Source of the DNA: an uncultured Fusobacteriaceae bacterium
GTDB taxonomy: Bacteria > Fusobacteriota > Fusobacteriia > Fusobacteriales > Fusobacteriaceae
Assembly: GCA_947038515.1 (NCBI GenBank)
Contig: CAMQWJ010000010.1
Span: 1 to 55,344 of the forward strand
DNA length: 55,344 nt
Reading direction: 5' to 3'
A model generated the notes under the pieces. That model did no database searches. It had not been told where the DNA came from and saw nothing but the letters and a program-made list of their open reading frames with translations. Below, one piece after another: positions 19,334 through 27,055 of this stretch. The position numbers and the translations under genes were made by a program. Each line of letters begins with the position of its first letter. Position 1 is the first letter of the stretch.

Positions 19334-19990
19334 ATGGAGTCACATTATAGAGTTGTTTTGGTACATGGATTTTTGAAAAGTAAAAAAGATATGATGGTTC
19401 TTGAAAAAAAAATATTAGAAAAAGGTTATAGCGTTGATAATATAGAGTTGCCATTAACATTTTCAGAAATTTCTATATGTGAAGAAATTCTGGCAAATAA
19501 AATAAAAAATATTAAATTAAGCAAAATGAAAAATTCAAAAAGAATTATTTTAATTGGACACGGCTTGGGCGGACTCTTGTTAAGGCGAGTTCTACCTATG
19601 TTTTATGAGGACTTTATTGATATTAAACTGATATTAATAGGTGCACCAAATAGAGTTCCAGAAATAGTCTTAAAAAATATTAAAATAATAAAATTATTAA
19701 GTAAAATCTTCAAACCTTTAAAGATATTTTTTAACAATGAGATAGAAAAAACTATTACAAAAAAAGAAATACAAATTGGTGTAGTGGCAGGTACGGAAAG
19801 AGGAAAAAGATCTATTTTGAAAGATGAAATAAGATTAAATGATGGAGTCTTTTATTTGGAAGAAGTCTGCTTTAAATTTGAACATGAACTTTTAAAAATT
19901 CCTTTTTCACATAATGAACTACATAAAAGAAATGGTACTATTGAATATATTTTTGATTTTATCGAAGCAGGAAAATTTGATATTAAATAG
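19334..19990 (+). CDS. Alpha/beta-hydrolase-like protein with altered nucleophile elbow
   Basis: 218 aa, cytoplasmic (no signal peptide). The fold is suggested by VVLVHGFLKSKKD (oxyanion strand), ILIGHGLGGLLLRR (nucleophile elbow), LILIGAPNRVPE and a C-terminal PFSHNELHKRN that could hold the catalytic His. It resembles PGAP1/triacylglycerol-lipase-like proteins. The elbow reads G75-H-G77-L-G-G, with Gly (GGC) where these enzymes have Ser in GHSxGG, so classical serine hydrolysis is not expected. Either it is a non-catalytic relative or a point mutation has inactivated it. ATAGGAG lies 5 bp upstream. It stands 31 bp after the permease gene. Confidence 0.72.
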   Translation: MESHYRVVLVHGFLKSKKDMMVLEKKILEKGYSVDNIELPLTFSEISICEEILANKIKNIKLSKMKNSKRIILIGHGLGGLLLRRVLPMFYEDFIDIKLILIGAPNRVPEIVLKNIKIIKLLSKIFKPLKIFFNNEIEKTITKKEIQIGVVAGTERGKRSILKDEIRLNDGVFYLEEVCFKFEHELLKIPFSHNELHKRNGTIEYIFDFIEAGKFDIK

Positions 19991-20040
19991 TATAATTTTA
20001 TAGAACTCTTTTGGAAATAAAATACTATTTAGGAGATAAT

Positions 20041-20895
20041 ATGGGGTCTTATTTTGAAAAAATAAAAAATAAAATTTTGAAAATTAATTTAAGTAGATTT
20101 TTAAAATTGAAAATTGGACAATTGGAAGAACAAAAATTGATAAAATATGTCTTAAAGATTTTATTGATAACATTAATCTTTTCATTATTACTTCCTTTAA
20201 TATCTGAAATTATTGAGAGTGTAATAAATGAAGAAAAGGAAAAGATTAATTTACAAATGTTTTATTATACACCAGGAATTTTTGTAAATATATTACCAGT
20301 AATACTAGTAACAAAGAAAAATTTGTTAGTTCGAGATAGTCCTAAAAAGGCTATTATGCTGATATTTTATTATATTGTATTTTTACCAATTTTTGAACAT
20401 GGGATAAAAAATATAGCAAAAGTACCAGAGAATCTATTTGTTTTAAAAATTATAACAATAATTAATATTGTATTTTTGATAATGTGTCACTATGTCCTAT
20501 TTAAATATTCTTTCACAGATATATTGACAAAAAAAAGAAAAATATTAGTTAAGGATATTTTTATCACTTTTTCTATCTATTTGACAATAGCTCTATCTTT
20601 TGGGTATATGTATTCAATGATAGGAATTCTTTCAAAGACACCAGCTCTTTTAGGAATAGATTATAGCAATAGTGGATTAGTTTATTATTTTAAAAATATT
20701 TATTTTAGTTTTATGACTTTGACAACTGTAGGATATGGAGATATAGTCCCTAACATTGTTTTGACAGAATTAATAGTGATTATAGAAGTAATTTTAGGGA
20801 TAGCCCTTTTAAATTTTACTTTAGGAATTACTTTAGGCTCGGGAATTTTAAATTTTAATGCTGAAACTGAAGAAGAAAAAAAGAAAAAACTCTAA
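20041..20895 (+). CDS. Potassium channel-like membrane protein
   Basis: 284 aa with about six predicted membrane helices. The pore signature TVGYGD occurs at residues 229-234 in LTTVGYGDIVPN, followed by a last helix and a charged tail rich in E and K. No regulatory RCK/TrkA domain is present. It should form a tetrameric K+ (or related cation) channel in the inner membrane. ATG 20041 is chosen over a TTG at 20011 because AGGAG lies 5 bp upstream. The stop codon sits inside a bidirectional terminator shared with the convergent gene. Confidence 0.82.
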   Translation: MGSYFEKIKNKILKINLSRFLKLKIGQLEEQKLIKYVLKILLITLIFSLLLPLISEIIESVINEEKEKINLQMFYYTPGIFVNILPVILVTKKNLLVRDSPKKAIMLIFYYIVFLPIFEHGIKNIAKVPENLFVLKIITIINIVFLIMCHYVLFKYSFTDILTKKRKILVKDIFITFSIYLTIALSFGYMYSMIGILSKTPALLGIDYSNSGLVYYFKNIYFSFMTLTTVGYGDIVPNIVLTELIVIIEVILGIALLNFTLGITLGSGILNFNAETEEEKKKKL

Positions 20896-20914
20896 ATATT
20901 TAGAGTTTTTTTTC
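20884..20914. terminator. Bidirectional terminator containing two convergent stop codons
   Basis: AAAAAACTCTAAA pairs with TTTAGAG plus a T tract. Both the channel stop (20893-20895) and the minus-strand hydrolase stop (20900-20902) lie inside the hairpin, only 4 bp apart. Confidence 0.85.
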
Positions 20915-22375
20915 TTTTCTTAAATTATTTTTTATACTAAATTTTAAATAGTCAAAAAATTGATTATATCGAAGTCTTGAAATATCTCCACTAGAAACAG
21001 TTAAAATTTCTTTTTCCCCTTTCATATTAAGATTGCCTAAAAGAGCATTTTTACCGTAATGGTAATTAGCAGGAGAGATAGGCAAAGAAATATGAGCTAA
21101 AGAGACCGAGAATGGTTCCCACATTAAAGGAGGGGTAAATTTTTTCTTTTGAAGTATCCCATTTTTACTTTGAAAAACTTCAGGATTCTCTGAGTTTATA
21201 TTTGATAAAAAAGTTAAAGTAGATTTTGTAGGAAATTCAGTAGTAATTTTTTCTATTGTTGAGTTTTGAACAGAAAAAGTAAAAAAATCATTAAATTTTC
21301 TATTTACATCAAAAATAACTAGTTCTCCACTAGGATTTCCTAATGTTTGATTAACTTTAAAAATGCTTTTATGATCCACAGTATCATCAACCAAAGATTG
21401 ATATATATATATAGGAGGAAATTTTTCCTTCTCTTTAGAAGTTAATTTTTTTAATAATTTATTATTCTCAGTAATTAACTTTGACACTTCTATTCCTGCA
21501 TTTTTAGTAAAAGAAGTATATTTTCCACCGTCAAACTCAGGCTCAATTTCTAACCATTTGAACTTATCAAAATAAGGAAATTTACTTAATGCAATATCTA
21601 AAAATCCAATTTTAGCAAAAGGAGTTACCCCCATAGCAGGAGAAAACCAGAAAACTTTATTAGGAAGTTCAGCTTTGTTTTTAATTTGTTTAAGTATATA
21701 ATTTAATGAAATAGGTCCACCTGTTGAATATCCAGATAAAATTATTTCAGGATTTTTAATCTCTTTAAGTTCATCTTTTAATAATTTTATTCCATATACT
21801 ATTAACTTTTCCCAATCTTCATGTTTAATTTTTAACATTTCACCAGGTTGAGTCCCGTGATATGGGTATCGTAGAGATAAAACGACATATCCTTCTTCTA
21901 AAAATATATTTGCTAAATCTCTTTGTGAATAAGGAGAATCTGTTAAACCATGTAATAGTAGTACTCCACCCTTTATTTTAGTCTTTGGAATAATTTTAAA
22001 ACTTTCATTTATATTTATTCCTCTCAATTCAGTAGGTATTGGTTCCCCGGTACTATTAAATTGTGTGTTTTTTATATAAGGACTACTTTGACTTTCTAAA
22101 GAATACCGATTAAAAAGTTTCTTTTCTTTTAATTTTACTAAATTATATGAAGTATCTAAAAAGATTTTTTCAGCTTTTTTGTATTCTTCAAAAGAATTAT
22201 AATTTTGATAAATAGGTTCTTCAATTGTACTTTCCAAGTGCCAAGGCTCTATTTGTAATCCATTATTAACAAATGAGTATCCTCTAAATAGAATTATAAG
22301 GAATAGAATTACAAAGAGAAATAGTAAAAGTTTTATACTGTTTTTTATTAAAAATTTCAAAAAATTTTTTATCAT
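20900..22375 (-). CDS. Membrane-anchored alpha/beta hydrolase (S33/lysophospholipase-like)
   Basis: 491 aa. An N-terminal helix (about residues 11-31) anchors it in the inner membrane with the enzyme probably outside the cytoplasm. The fold is shown by GVLLLHGLTDSPYSQRD, SLRYPYHGTQPGE, the nucleophile elbow LSGYSTGGP and IYIYQSLVDDTVDH, which carries the likely acid. A C-terminal His near SLAHISLPISPANYHYGK is a candidate base. The substrate is unknown; esterase or lysophospholipase activity is plausible. ATG 22375 is preferred to the upstream ATG at 22432 because GGAG lies 9 bp upstream of it. Its promoter faces that of the aroB fusion. Confidence 0.8.
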   Translation of the reverse strand: MIKNFLKFLIKNSIKLLLFLFVILFLIILFRGYSFVNNGLQIEPWHLESTIEEPIYQNYNSFEEYKKAEKIFLDTSYNLVKLKEKKLFNRYSLESQSSPYIKNTQFNSTGEPIPTELRGININESFKIIPKTKIKGGVLLLHGLTDSPYSQRDLANIFLEEGYVVLSLRYPYHGTQPGEMLKIKHEDWEKLIVYGIKLLKDELKEIKNPEIILSGYSTGGPISLNYILKQIKNKAELPNKVFWFSPAMGVTPFAKIGFLDIALSKFPYFDKFKWLEIEPEFDGGKYTSFTKNAGIEVSKLITENNKLLKKLTSKEKEKFPPIYIYQSLVDDTVDHKSIFKVNQTLGNPSGELVIFDVNRKFNDFFTFSVQNSTIEKITTEFPTKSTLTFLSNINSENPEVFQSKNGILQKKKFTPPLMWEPFSVSLAHISLPISPANYHYGKNALLGNLNMKGEKEILTVSSGDISRLRYNQFFDYLKFSIKNNLRKEKKL

Positions 22376-22403
22376 TTTTTCACACTCCATTTTTATGTTA
22401 GTT

Positions 22404-22432
22404 ATTTTACCATATGTATTTATAGGAGTCAA
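22404..22432 (-). promoter_or_regulatory. Promoter of the membrane-anchored hydrolase gene
   Basis: On the minus strand: TTGACT (22432-22427), 17 bp, TAAAAT (22409-22404), with a TG one base before the -10. Confidence 0.65.
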
Positions 22433-22479
22433 ATTAATTGAATTAATCCTTTTATTTAATTTAAGATTTAAAAAAAATA

Positions 22480-22488
22480 TGATATAAT
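22480..22488 (+). promoter_or_regulatory. Extended -10 promoter of the aroB-ppx fusion
   Basis: TGATATAAT at 22480-22488 is an extended -10; the -35 region is weak. It lies 35 bp before the start codon, which has AAAGGAGC upstream. Confidence 0.55.
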
Positions 22489-22522
22489 ATAATAAAAATG
22501 TTAAAGAAAAGGAGCTTTTATA

Positions 22523-24508
22523 ATGGAGAAATTAAATGTCAAATTTCTTGAAAGAGAATCTGAATATTTTATTTATATTGGAGAAAATATACTATCATTA
22601 GTTGAGAATTATTTGAAAAAACATGAGAAAGTACTTTTACTAACTAATACTACAATTGGAGAGATATATAATTTCAAAAAAATGTTTGAAAATGAAAAGA
22701 AAATAGATATTTTTGAAATTTCTGATGGAGAAGAGTTTAAAAATCAAGATACAGTAGAGAGCATATATAAATTTTTGTTAGAGAAAGGTTACCAAAGAAA
22801 TACTCTAATATTAACAGTGGGTGGAGGAGTAGTTTGTGATATTGGAGGATATGTTGCAAGTACGTATATGAGAGGAGTAGACTTTCTACAAGTACCAACC
22901 TCTTTACTTGCCATGGTAGATGCTAGTATTGGTGGAAAAGTAGGAATTAATTTTGGACAGAGAAAAAATATAATTGGAAGTTTTTACCAGCCAATAGCTG
23001 TGATAATAGATATTTCATTTTTAAAAACATTACCAGAAAAAGAATTTCGATCAGGAATGGGTGAAGTTATAAAACATTCGTTGATTTCTAAAAATAAAGA
23101 TTATTTTGAATATTTATATAATTATTCAAAAAAAATTAAGGAGCATAGCTCAGAAACTTTACTTGAAATAATAAAGAAATCTTGTGAAATAAAGCGAGAT
23201 ATTATTATTAATGATGAAAAAGAAAAGGGAGAAAGGATAGTTTTAAATTTGGGGCATACCTATGGACATGCTCTAGAATCAATTTTAGAGTTTAAAACAT
23301 TTTCTCATGGTGAAAGTATAAGTAAAGGTATCTTATTTGAACTATATATGTTTAATCCTGAAAGAATAGAATTGATTGATGAAATAAAAAAACTTTTTAA
23401 TTTATACGATATAGATTCTGAACCTATAAAAATTAATAGTGATAGATTAATAGAAATAATGCAAGACGATAAAAAAAATAGTAATGGAAATATAAAATTT
23501 TTAAATTTACAAAATTTAGGAAGAATAAATTGTGAAACAGGAACTAAAGAAATGATTGAAAAAACATATATTCATTTGAAAAATGAGTTACAAGCTATGA
23601 TTGATATAGGAAGTAATTCAATAAGAATGCTAATAGGTGAGGTTCAGATAGAAAAAAATGGTATAAAAAAAGTAATTAACTCCTGTTTCAGTGAAACAAT
23701 TATTACTTCCTTGGGAAAAGGAGTCAACCAGAATAAAAAATTATCAGATGAAAGTATTAAAAATTCAATTTTAGCAATAAAAAAATTTGATAAAATAGCA
23801 AAGTCATATGGTGTAACAAAAATTATGGCAAATGCAACATCAGCTGTAAGGGATTCAGAGAATAGAGAGGTATTTTTAACAGAAGTTAAAAAATTAGGTA
23901 TAAAAACAAAAGTAATAACAGGGGACGAAGAGGCTAGGTTAAGCTACATAGGGGTAAGTTCTGTTTATCCCAAGGAAAAAATTATGATTATTGATATAGG
24001 AGGAGGAAGTACTGAGATAAGTTTTGGGATAGGAACAAATATAGAATATGTTAAAAGCTTTAATATTGGCGCTGTTAGAATAACAGAAATGTTTTTTCAA
24101 GATAAAAATCATAATGAAAATATTACAGAAGAGAGTATTCAGAAAGCCCAAAATTATATAGAAGACGTTCTTAAAGAAATATCAAAGTATAAAGATGAAG
24201 AGTATAAATTAATTGGAGTGGCTGGAACAGTTACAACTCATATTTCTGTAGAAAAAGAGATGGAAAGTTATAATTCAAAGGAGATAGACAAGTCTATTTT
24301 AAAAAGAGAAACTATTTTAAATAATTTAATAAAATTTCAAAATAGCTCTTTAAATGAAAGGGGTAATATAAAAGGTTTGGAGTTAAAAAGAGCTCCTTAC
24401 GTAATTGCAGGTAGTTGCATAATAATTAAAATTTTAGAATTGCTTGAAAAAGATAGTTTAATAGTGTCAGAAGTGGATAATTTAACAGGAGGGCTACTAA
24501 ATTCATAG
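22523..24508 (+). CDS. aroB: 3-dehydroquinate synthase fused to a Ppx/GppA phosphatase
   Basis: 661 aa in one uninterrupted frame. Residues 1 to about 350 are AroB: NAD-binding GGGVVCDIGGYVASTYMRG, the active-site stretch VPTSLLAMVDASIGGKVG, SGMGEVIKH, and the metal-binding LGHTYGHALE and FSHGES. This half makes 3-dehydroquinate from DAHP in the shikimate pathway. From Met359 to the end is a Ppx/GppA-type hydrolase of the actin-like fold: MIDIGSNSIRMLIGE, ATSAVRDSENRE, MIIDIGGGSTEISFG and GVAGTVTT. This half would hydrolyse polyphosphate or (p)ppGpp. There is no stop, frameshift or good internal ribosome site at the junction, so a true fusion is likely. The two halves have no obvious metabolic link. 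Confidence 0.92.
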   Translation: MEKLNVKFLERESEYFIYIGENILSLVENYLKKHEKVLLLTNTTIGEIYNFKKMFENEKKIDIFEISDGEEFKNQDTVESIYKFLLEKGYQRNTLILTVGGGVVCDIGGYVASTYMRGVDFLQVPTSLLAMVDASIGGKVGINFGQRKNIIGSFYQPIAVIIDISFLKTLPEKEFRSGMGEVIKHSLISKNKDYFEYLYNYSKKIKEHSSETLLEIIKKSCEIKRDIIINDEKEKGERIVLNLGHTYGHALESILEFKTFSHGESISKGILFELYMFNPERIELIDEIKKLFNLYDIDSEPIKINSDRLIEIMQDDKKNSNGNIKFLNLQNLGRINCETGTKEMIEKTYIHLKNELQAMIDIGSNSIRMLIGEVQIEKNGIKKVINSCFSETIITSLGKGVNQNKKLSDESIKNSILAIKKFDKIAKSYGVTKIMANATSAVRDSENREVFLTEVKKLGIKTKVITGDEEARLSYIGVSSVYPKEKIMIIDIGGGSTEISFGIGTNIEYVKSFNIGAVRITEMFFQDKNHNENITEESIQKAQNYIEDVLKEISKYKDEEYKLIGVAGTVTTHISVEKEMESYNSKEIDKSILKRETILNNLIKFQNSSLNERGNIKGLELKRAPYVIAGSCIIIKILELLEKDSLIVSEVDNLTGGLLNS

Positions 24509-24579
24509 GCTTTTCTTTAAATAGTCTTAAAAGTAAGAAATCTGAATTGATATAAAAAAATATAGTAAAGTATTGTTTT

Positions 24580-24609
24580 TTTACAAATATAGTGTTATTA
24601 TTTTAATAT
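24580..24609 (+). promoter_or_regulatory. Possible promoter of the sel operon
   Basis: TTTACA (24580-24585) and TAATAT (24604-24609), 18 bp apart, 35 bp before selD. The match is moderate, but this 135-bp gap is the only sizeable one before the selD-selA-selB run. Confidence 0.35.
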
Positions 24610-24643
24610 TACATAAGAATTAAATTAAACTTGGGAGGGAACT

Positions 24644-25669
24644 ATGGATAATATTTTAAATAGATATTCAATTGGTGGTTGAGCGAATAAAATAGGACCG
24701 GAGGTCCTTTCAAAAATCATATCTAATCTTCCAAGAGTAGAAGATAAAAATTTAATTGTAGGATATGAAAAATCAGATGATGCAAGTGTATATAAAATTA
24801 CAGAAGAGATAGCTTTAATTCAAACTTTAGATTTTTTTACTCCCATGGTAGACGATCCCTATATATTTGGGCAAATAGCTGCTGCTAACTCTTTAAGTGA
24901 TGTTTATGCAATGGGTGGAGTTCCTAGGACTGCTATGAATATTGTCTGTTTTCCTGAAAAGGAAAATATAGATAAATTAGAAGAGATATTAAGGGGAGGA
25001 GCAGACAAAATAATTGAATCTGGAGCTGTTTTAAGTGGTGGTCATTCTGTTCATGATCCAGAAATAAAATATGGACTTTCTGTAACGGGGACAGCCCATC
25101 CTGATAAAATATTCAAGAATTATGGTTCTGAAATTGGAGATATATTAATTTTAACTAAACCTTTAGGGACTGGAATAATTTCAACAGCTTCAAAAATGAA
25201 AGCTGCTTCTGAAGAAGCTATTCAAAAAGCTATAAATTATATGATTCTGCTTAATAAGTATTCAGCAGAAATTATAATGAACTACTCTATAACAGCTTGT
25301 ACAGATGTGACAGGATTTGGATTTTTAGGTCATTTATATGAAATGGCCAAAGCAACAGATAAAACCTTTGTTATTGAAAAAGAGTTGATTCCATATATAG
25401 AAGAAGCAAAAGAATATGCAAATGAATTTTTTATAACTTCTGGAGGACAGAAAAATAGAAAATTTGTAGAGAAAAATATTGAGATGATAAATGTACCTTT
25501 TTGGCTAGAAGAAATAATGTTAGATCCTCAAACTTCAGGAGGTCTACTTTTTAGTATAAAAAGTAGTGAATTAGAAAATCTACAAAAAGAATTTTCAGAA
25601 AAAAATGTTGAAAATTGGGTTATTGGTAGTGTAGAAAGTAAAAAAGATAAAATTATAATAGTGAGGTAG
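24644..25669 (+). CDS. selD: Selenophosphate synthetase, itself a selenoprotein (in-frame UGA)
   Basis: 341 aa if TGA at 24680-24682 is read as selenocysteine 13. The real start is ATG 24644 with GGGAGG upstream. The N-terminus then reads SIGG-U-ANKIGPE, the conserved catalytic (C/U)xxK segment, with Lys16. Downstream are VGYEKSDDASVYKI, TLDFFTPMVDDPYIFGQIAAANSLSDVYAMGG, TDVTGFGFLGHL and MLDPQTSGGLL, all SelD signatures. Without UGA readthrough the open frame would start only at an internal ATG (24845) and lack the active site. A SECIS-like hairpin follows the UGA. The enzyme makes selenophosphate from selenide and ATP for Sec-tRNA synthesis. It is 2 bp from selA. Confidence 0.95.
24694..24708 (+). 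promoter_or_regulatory. Bacterial SECIS hairpin of selD
   Basis: AGGACC pairs perfectly with GGTCCT around a GGA loop, 11 bases after the UGA, with the loop about 18 bases from it. This is the position where SelB-binding SECIS elements sit in bacterial selenoprotein mRNAs. It is inside the coding region. Confidence 0.8.
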
Positions 25670-25671
25670 AA

Positions 25672-27054
25672 ATGAAAGGGAAATTATTTCAAAAATTACC
25701 TAAGGTAGATAAACTTTTAAATTGCAAAGAACTAGAGGTATTAGGGAAAGAAATGGATTATTTTACTTTTTCTGAAAGTATAAAATCTGGTATTAATTTT
25801 TTTAGAGAACAAATATCTAGAGATGAAATAAAAAATTTTACTGATACAGAGATAATAGAAAAAATAATTGAGATTGCAAATAAAGATAAAAAAAATTCTT
25901 TAAAAGCACTTATAAATGGTACTGGAACCATTATTCATACTAATTTAGGACGTTCTCTTTTTACTGAAAAAATGATTAAAAACATAGAAGAAATTTCATT
26001 GAATTATAGTAATTTAGAATATAATTTAGAAACAGGAAGCAGGGGAAGTAGATATGTTCATTTGGAAGAATTAATATGTAAGGTTACAGGTGGGGAAAGT
26101 GCAATTGTAGTAAATAATAATGCAAGTGCTGTAATTCTTTGTTTAAACGAGTTTGGAAAGGGAAAAGAAACTATTGTATCTCGAGGTGAATTAGTGGAGA
26201 TAGGTGGGTCTTTTAGAATACCAGAAATTATGGAATTGTCAGGAACAAAATTACGGGAAATAGGGACTACAAATAGAACGAATCTACAGGATTATAATAA
26301 TGCCATAACAGAAGAGACAGCTTTATTATTAAAAGTCCATTCTTCTAATTATAAAATGTCCGGATTTGTTAAAACTGTTGAAATTGAAGATTTAAGTAAA
26401 CTTGGAAACGAAAAGAAGATAACTACTATGGAGGACATTGGAAGTGGAGTTTTAGTTGATTTTTCAAAATATGGATTAACAAAAGAAAAAACGGTTCAAG
26501 AAAGCTTAAAGGCCGGAGTGGATATTATTACTTTTAGTGGTGATAAATTACTAGGTGGTCCACAGGCTGGAATAATCGTAGGAAAAAAAGAACTTATTGA
26601 AAGAATTTCTAAAAATCAATACTTAAGAGCATTTAGAATGGATAAGAATTCAATCGCTGCTTTAGAAGTTGTTTTTAGATATTATCTAGATGAAAGAGAG
26701 GCAATAAAGGAAATTCCAACGTTAAAGATGATACTAGAAAATCCTAAAAAAGTAGAAAATCGTGCTCAAGAACTTTCTAATATATTAAATGAAAAAAAAA
26801 TAATAAATCATATAATTTCAACGAGAGCAAAAATTGGTGGTGGTTCTATGCCTGAAGAAACTGTTTCTAGCTATGGGATAAAATTGGAAGGGAATGCCAA
26901 TTTATTAGAACAAAAATTTAGAAAAAATGATATTCCTGTTATTGGAAGAATTTATGAAGATTCATATATTATTGATATGAAAACAGTTAGAGAAAAAGAG
27001 ATTCCTGAACTAGCTTCTATAATTGCAAAATTATGTCAAAAGTTGGAGAATTAA
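25672..27054 (+). CDS. selA: L-seryl-tRNA(Sec) selenium transferase
   Basis: 460 aa PLP enzyme of normal length. Key segments are the N-terminal FQKLPKVDKLL, INGTGTIIHTNLGRSL, VVNNNASAVILCL, HSSNYKMSGF and the Schiff-base region TFSGDKLLGGPQAGIIVG. It converts Ser-tRNA(Sec) to Sec-tRNA(Sec) with selenophosphate from SelD. It begins 2 bp after selD with a GAGG site inside the selD end, and its stop is 1 bp before the selB start, so the three genes are tightly coupled. Confidence 0.96.
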   Translation: MKGKLFQKLPKVDKLLNCKELEVLGKEMDYFTFSESIKSGINFFREQISRDEIKNFTDTEIIEKIIEIANKDKKNSLKALINGTGTIIHTNLGRSLFTEKMIKNIEEISLNYSNLEYNLETGSRGSRYVHLEELICKVTGGESAIVVNNNASAVILCLNEFGKGKETIVSRGELVEIGGSFRIPEIMELSGTKLREIGTTNRTNLQDYNNAITEETALLLKVHSSNYKMSGFVKTVEIEDLSKLGNEKKITTMEDIGSGVLVDFSKYGLTKEKTVQESLKAGVDIITFSGDKLLGGPQAGIIVGKKELIERISKNQYLRAFRMDKNSIAALEVVFRYYLDEREAIKEIPTLKMILENPKKVENRAQELSNILNEKKIINHIISTRAKIGGGSMPEETVSSYGIKLEGNANLLEQKFRKNDIPVIGRIYEDSYIIDMKTVREKEIPELASIIAKLCQKLEN

Positions 27055-27055
27055 A

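Noticed and set aside
23597-24508. Ppx/GppA half as a separate gene starting at the internal ATG
   Set aside because: No ribosome-binding site lies upstream of that ATG and the frame is continuous with aroB, so a fusion is the simpler reading. Internal initiation cannot be fully excluded.
24644-25669. selD as a frame-broken pseudogene or a short gene from 24845
   Set aside because: The only interruption is a UGA exactly at the catalytic Sec position, followed by a SECIS-like hairpin, and the full Sec machinery is adjacent.
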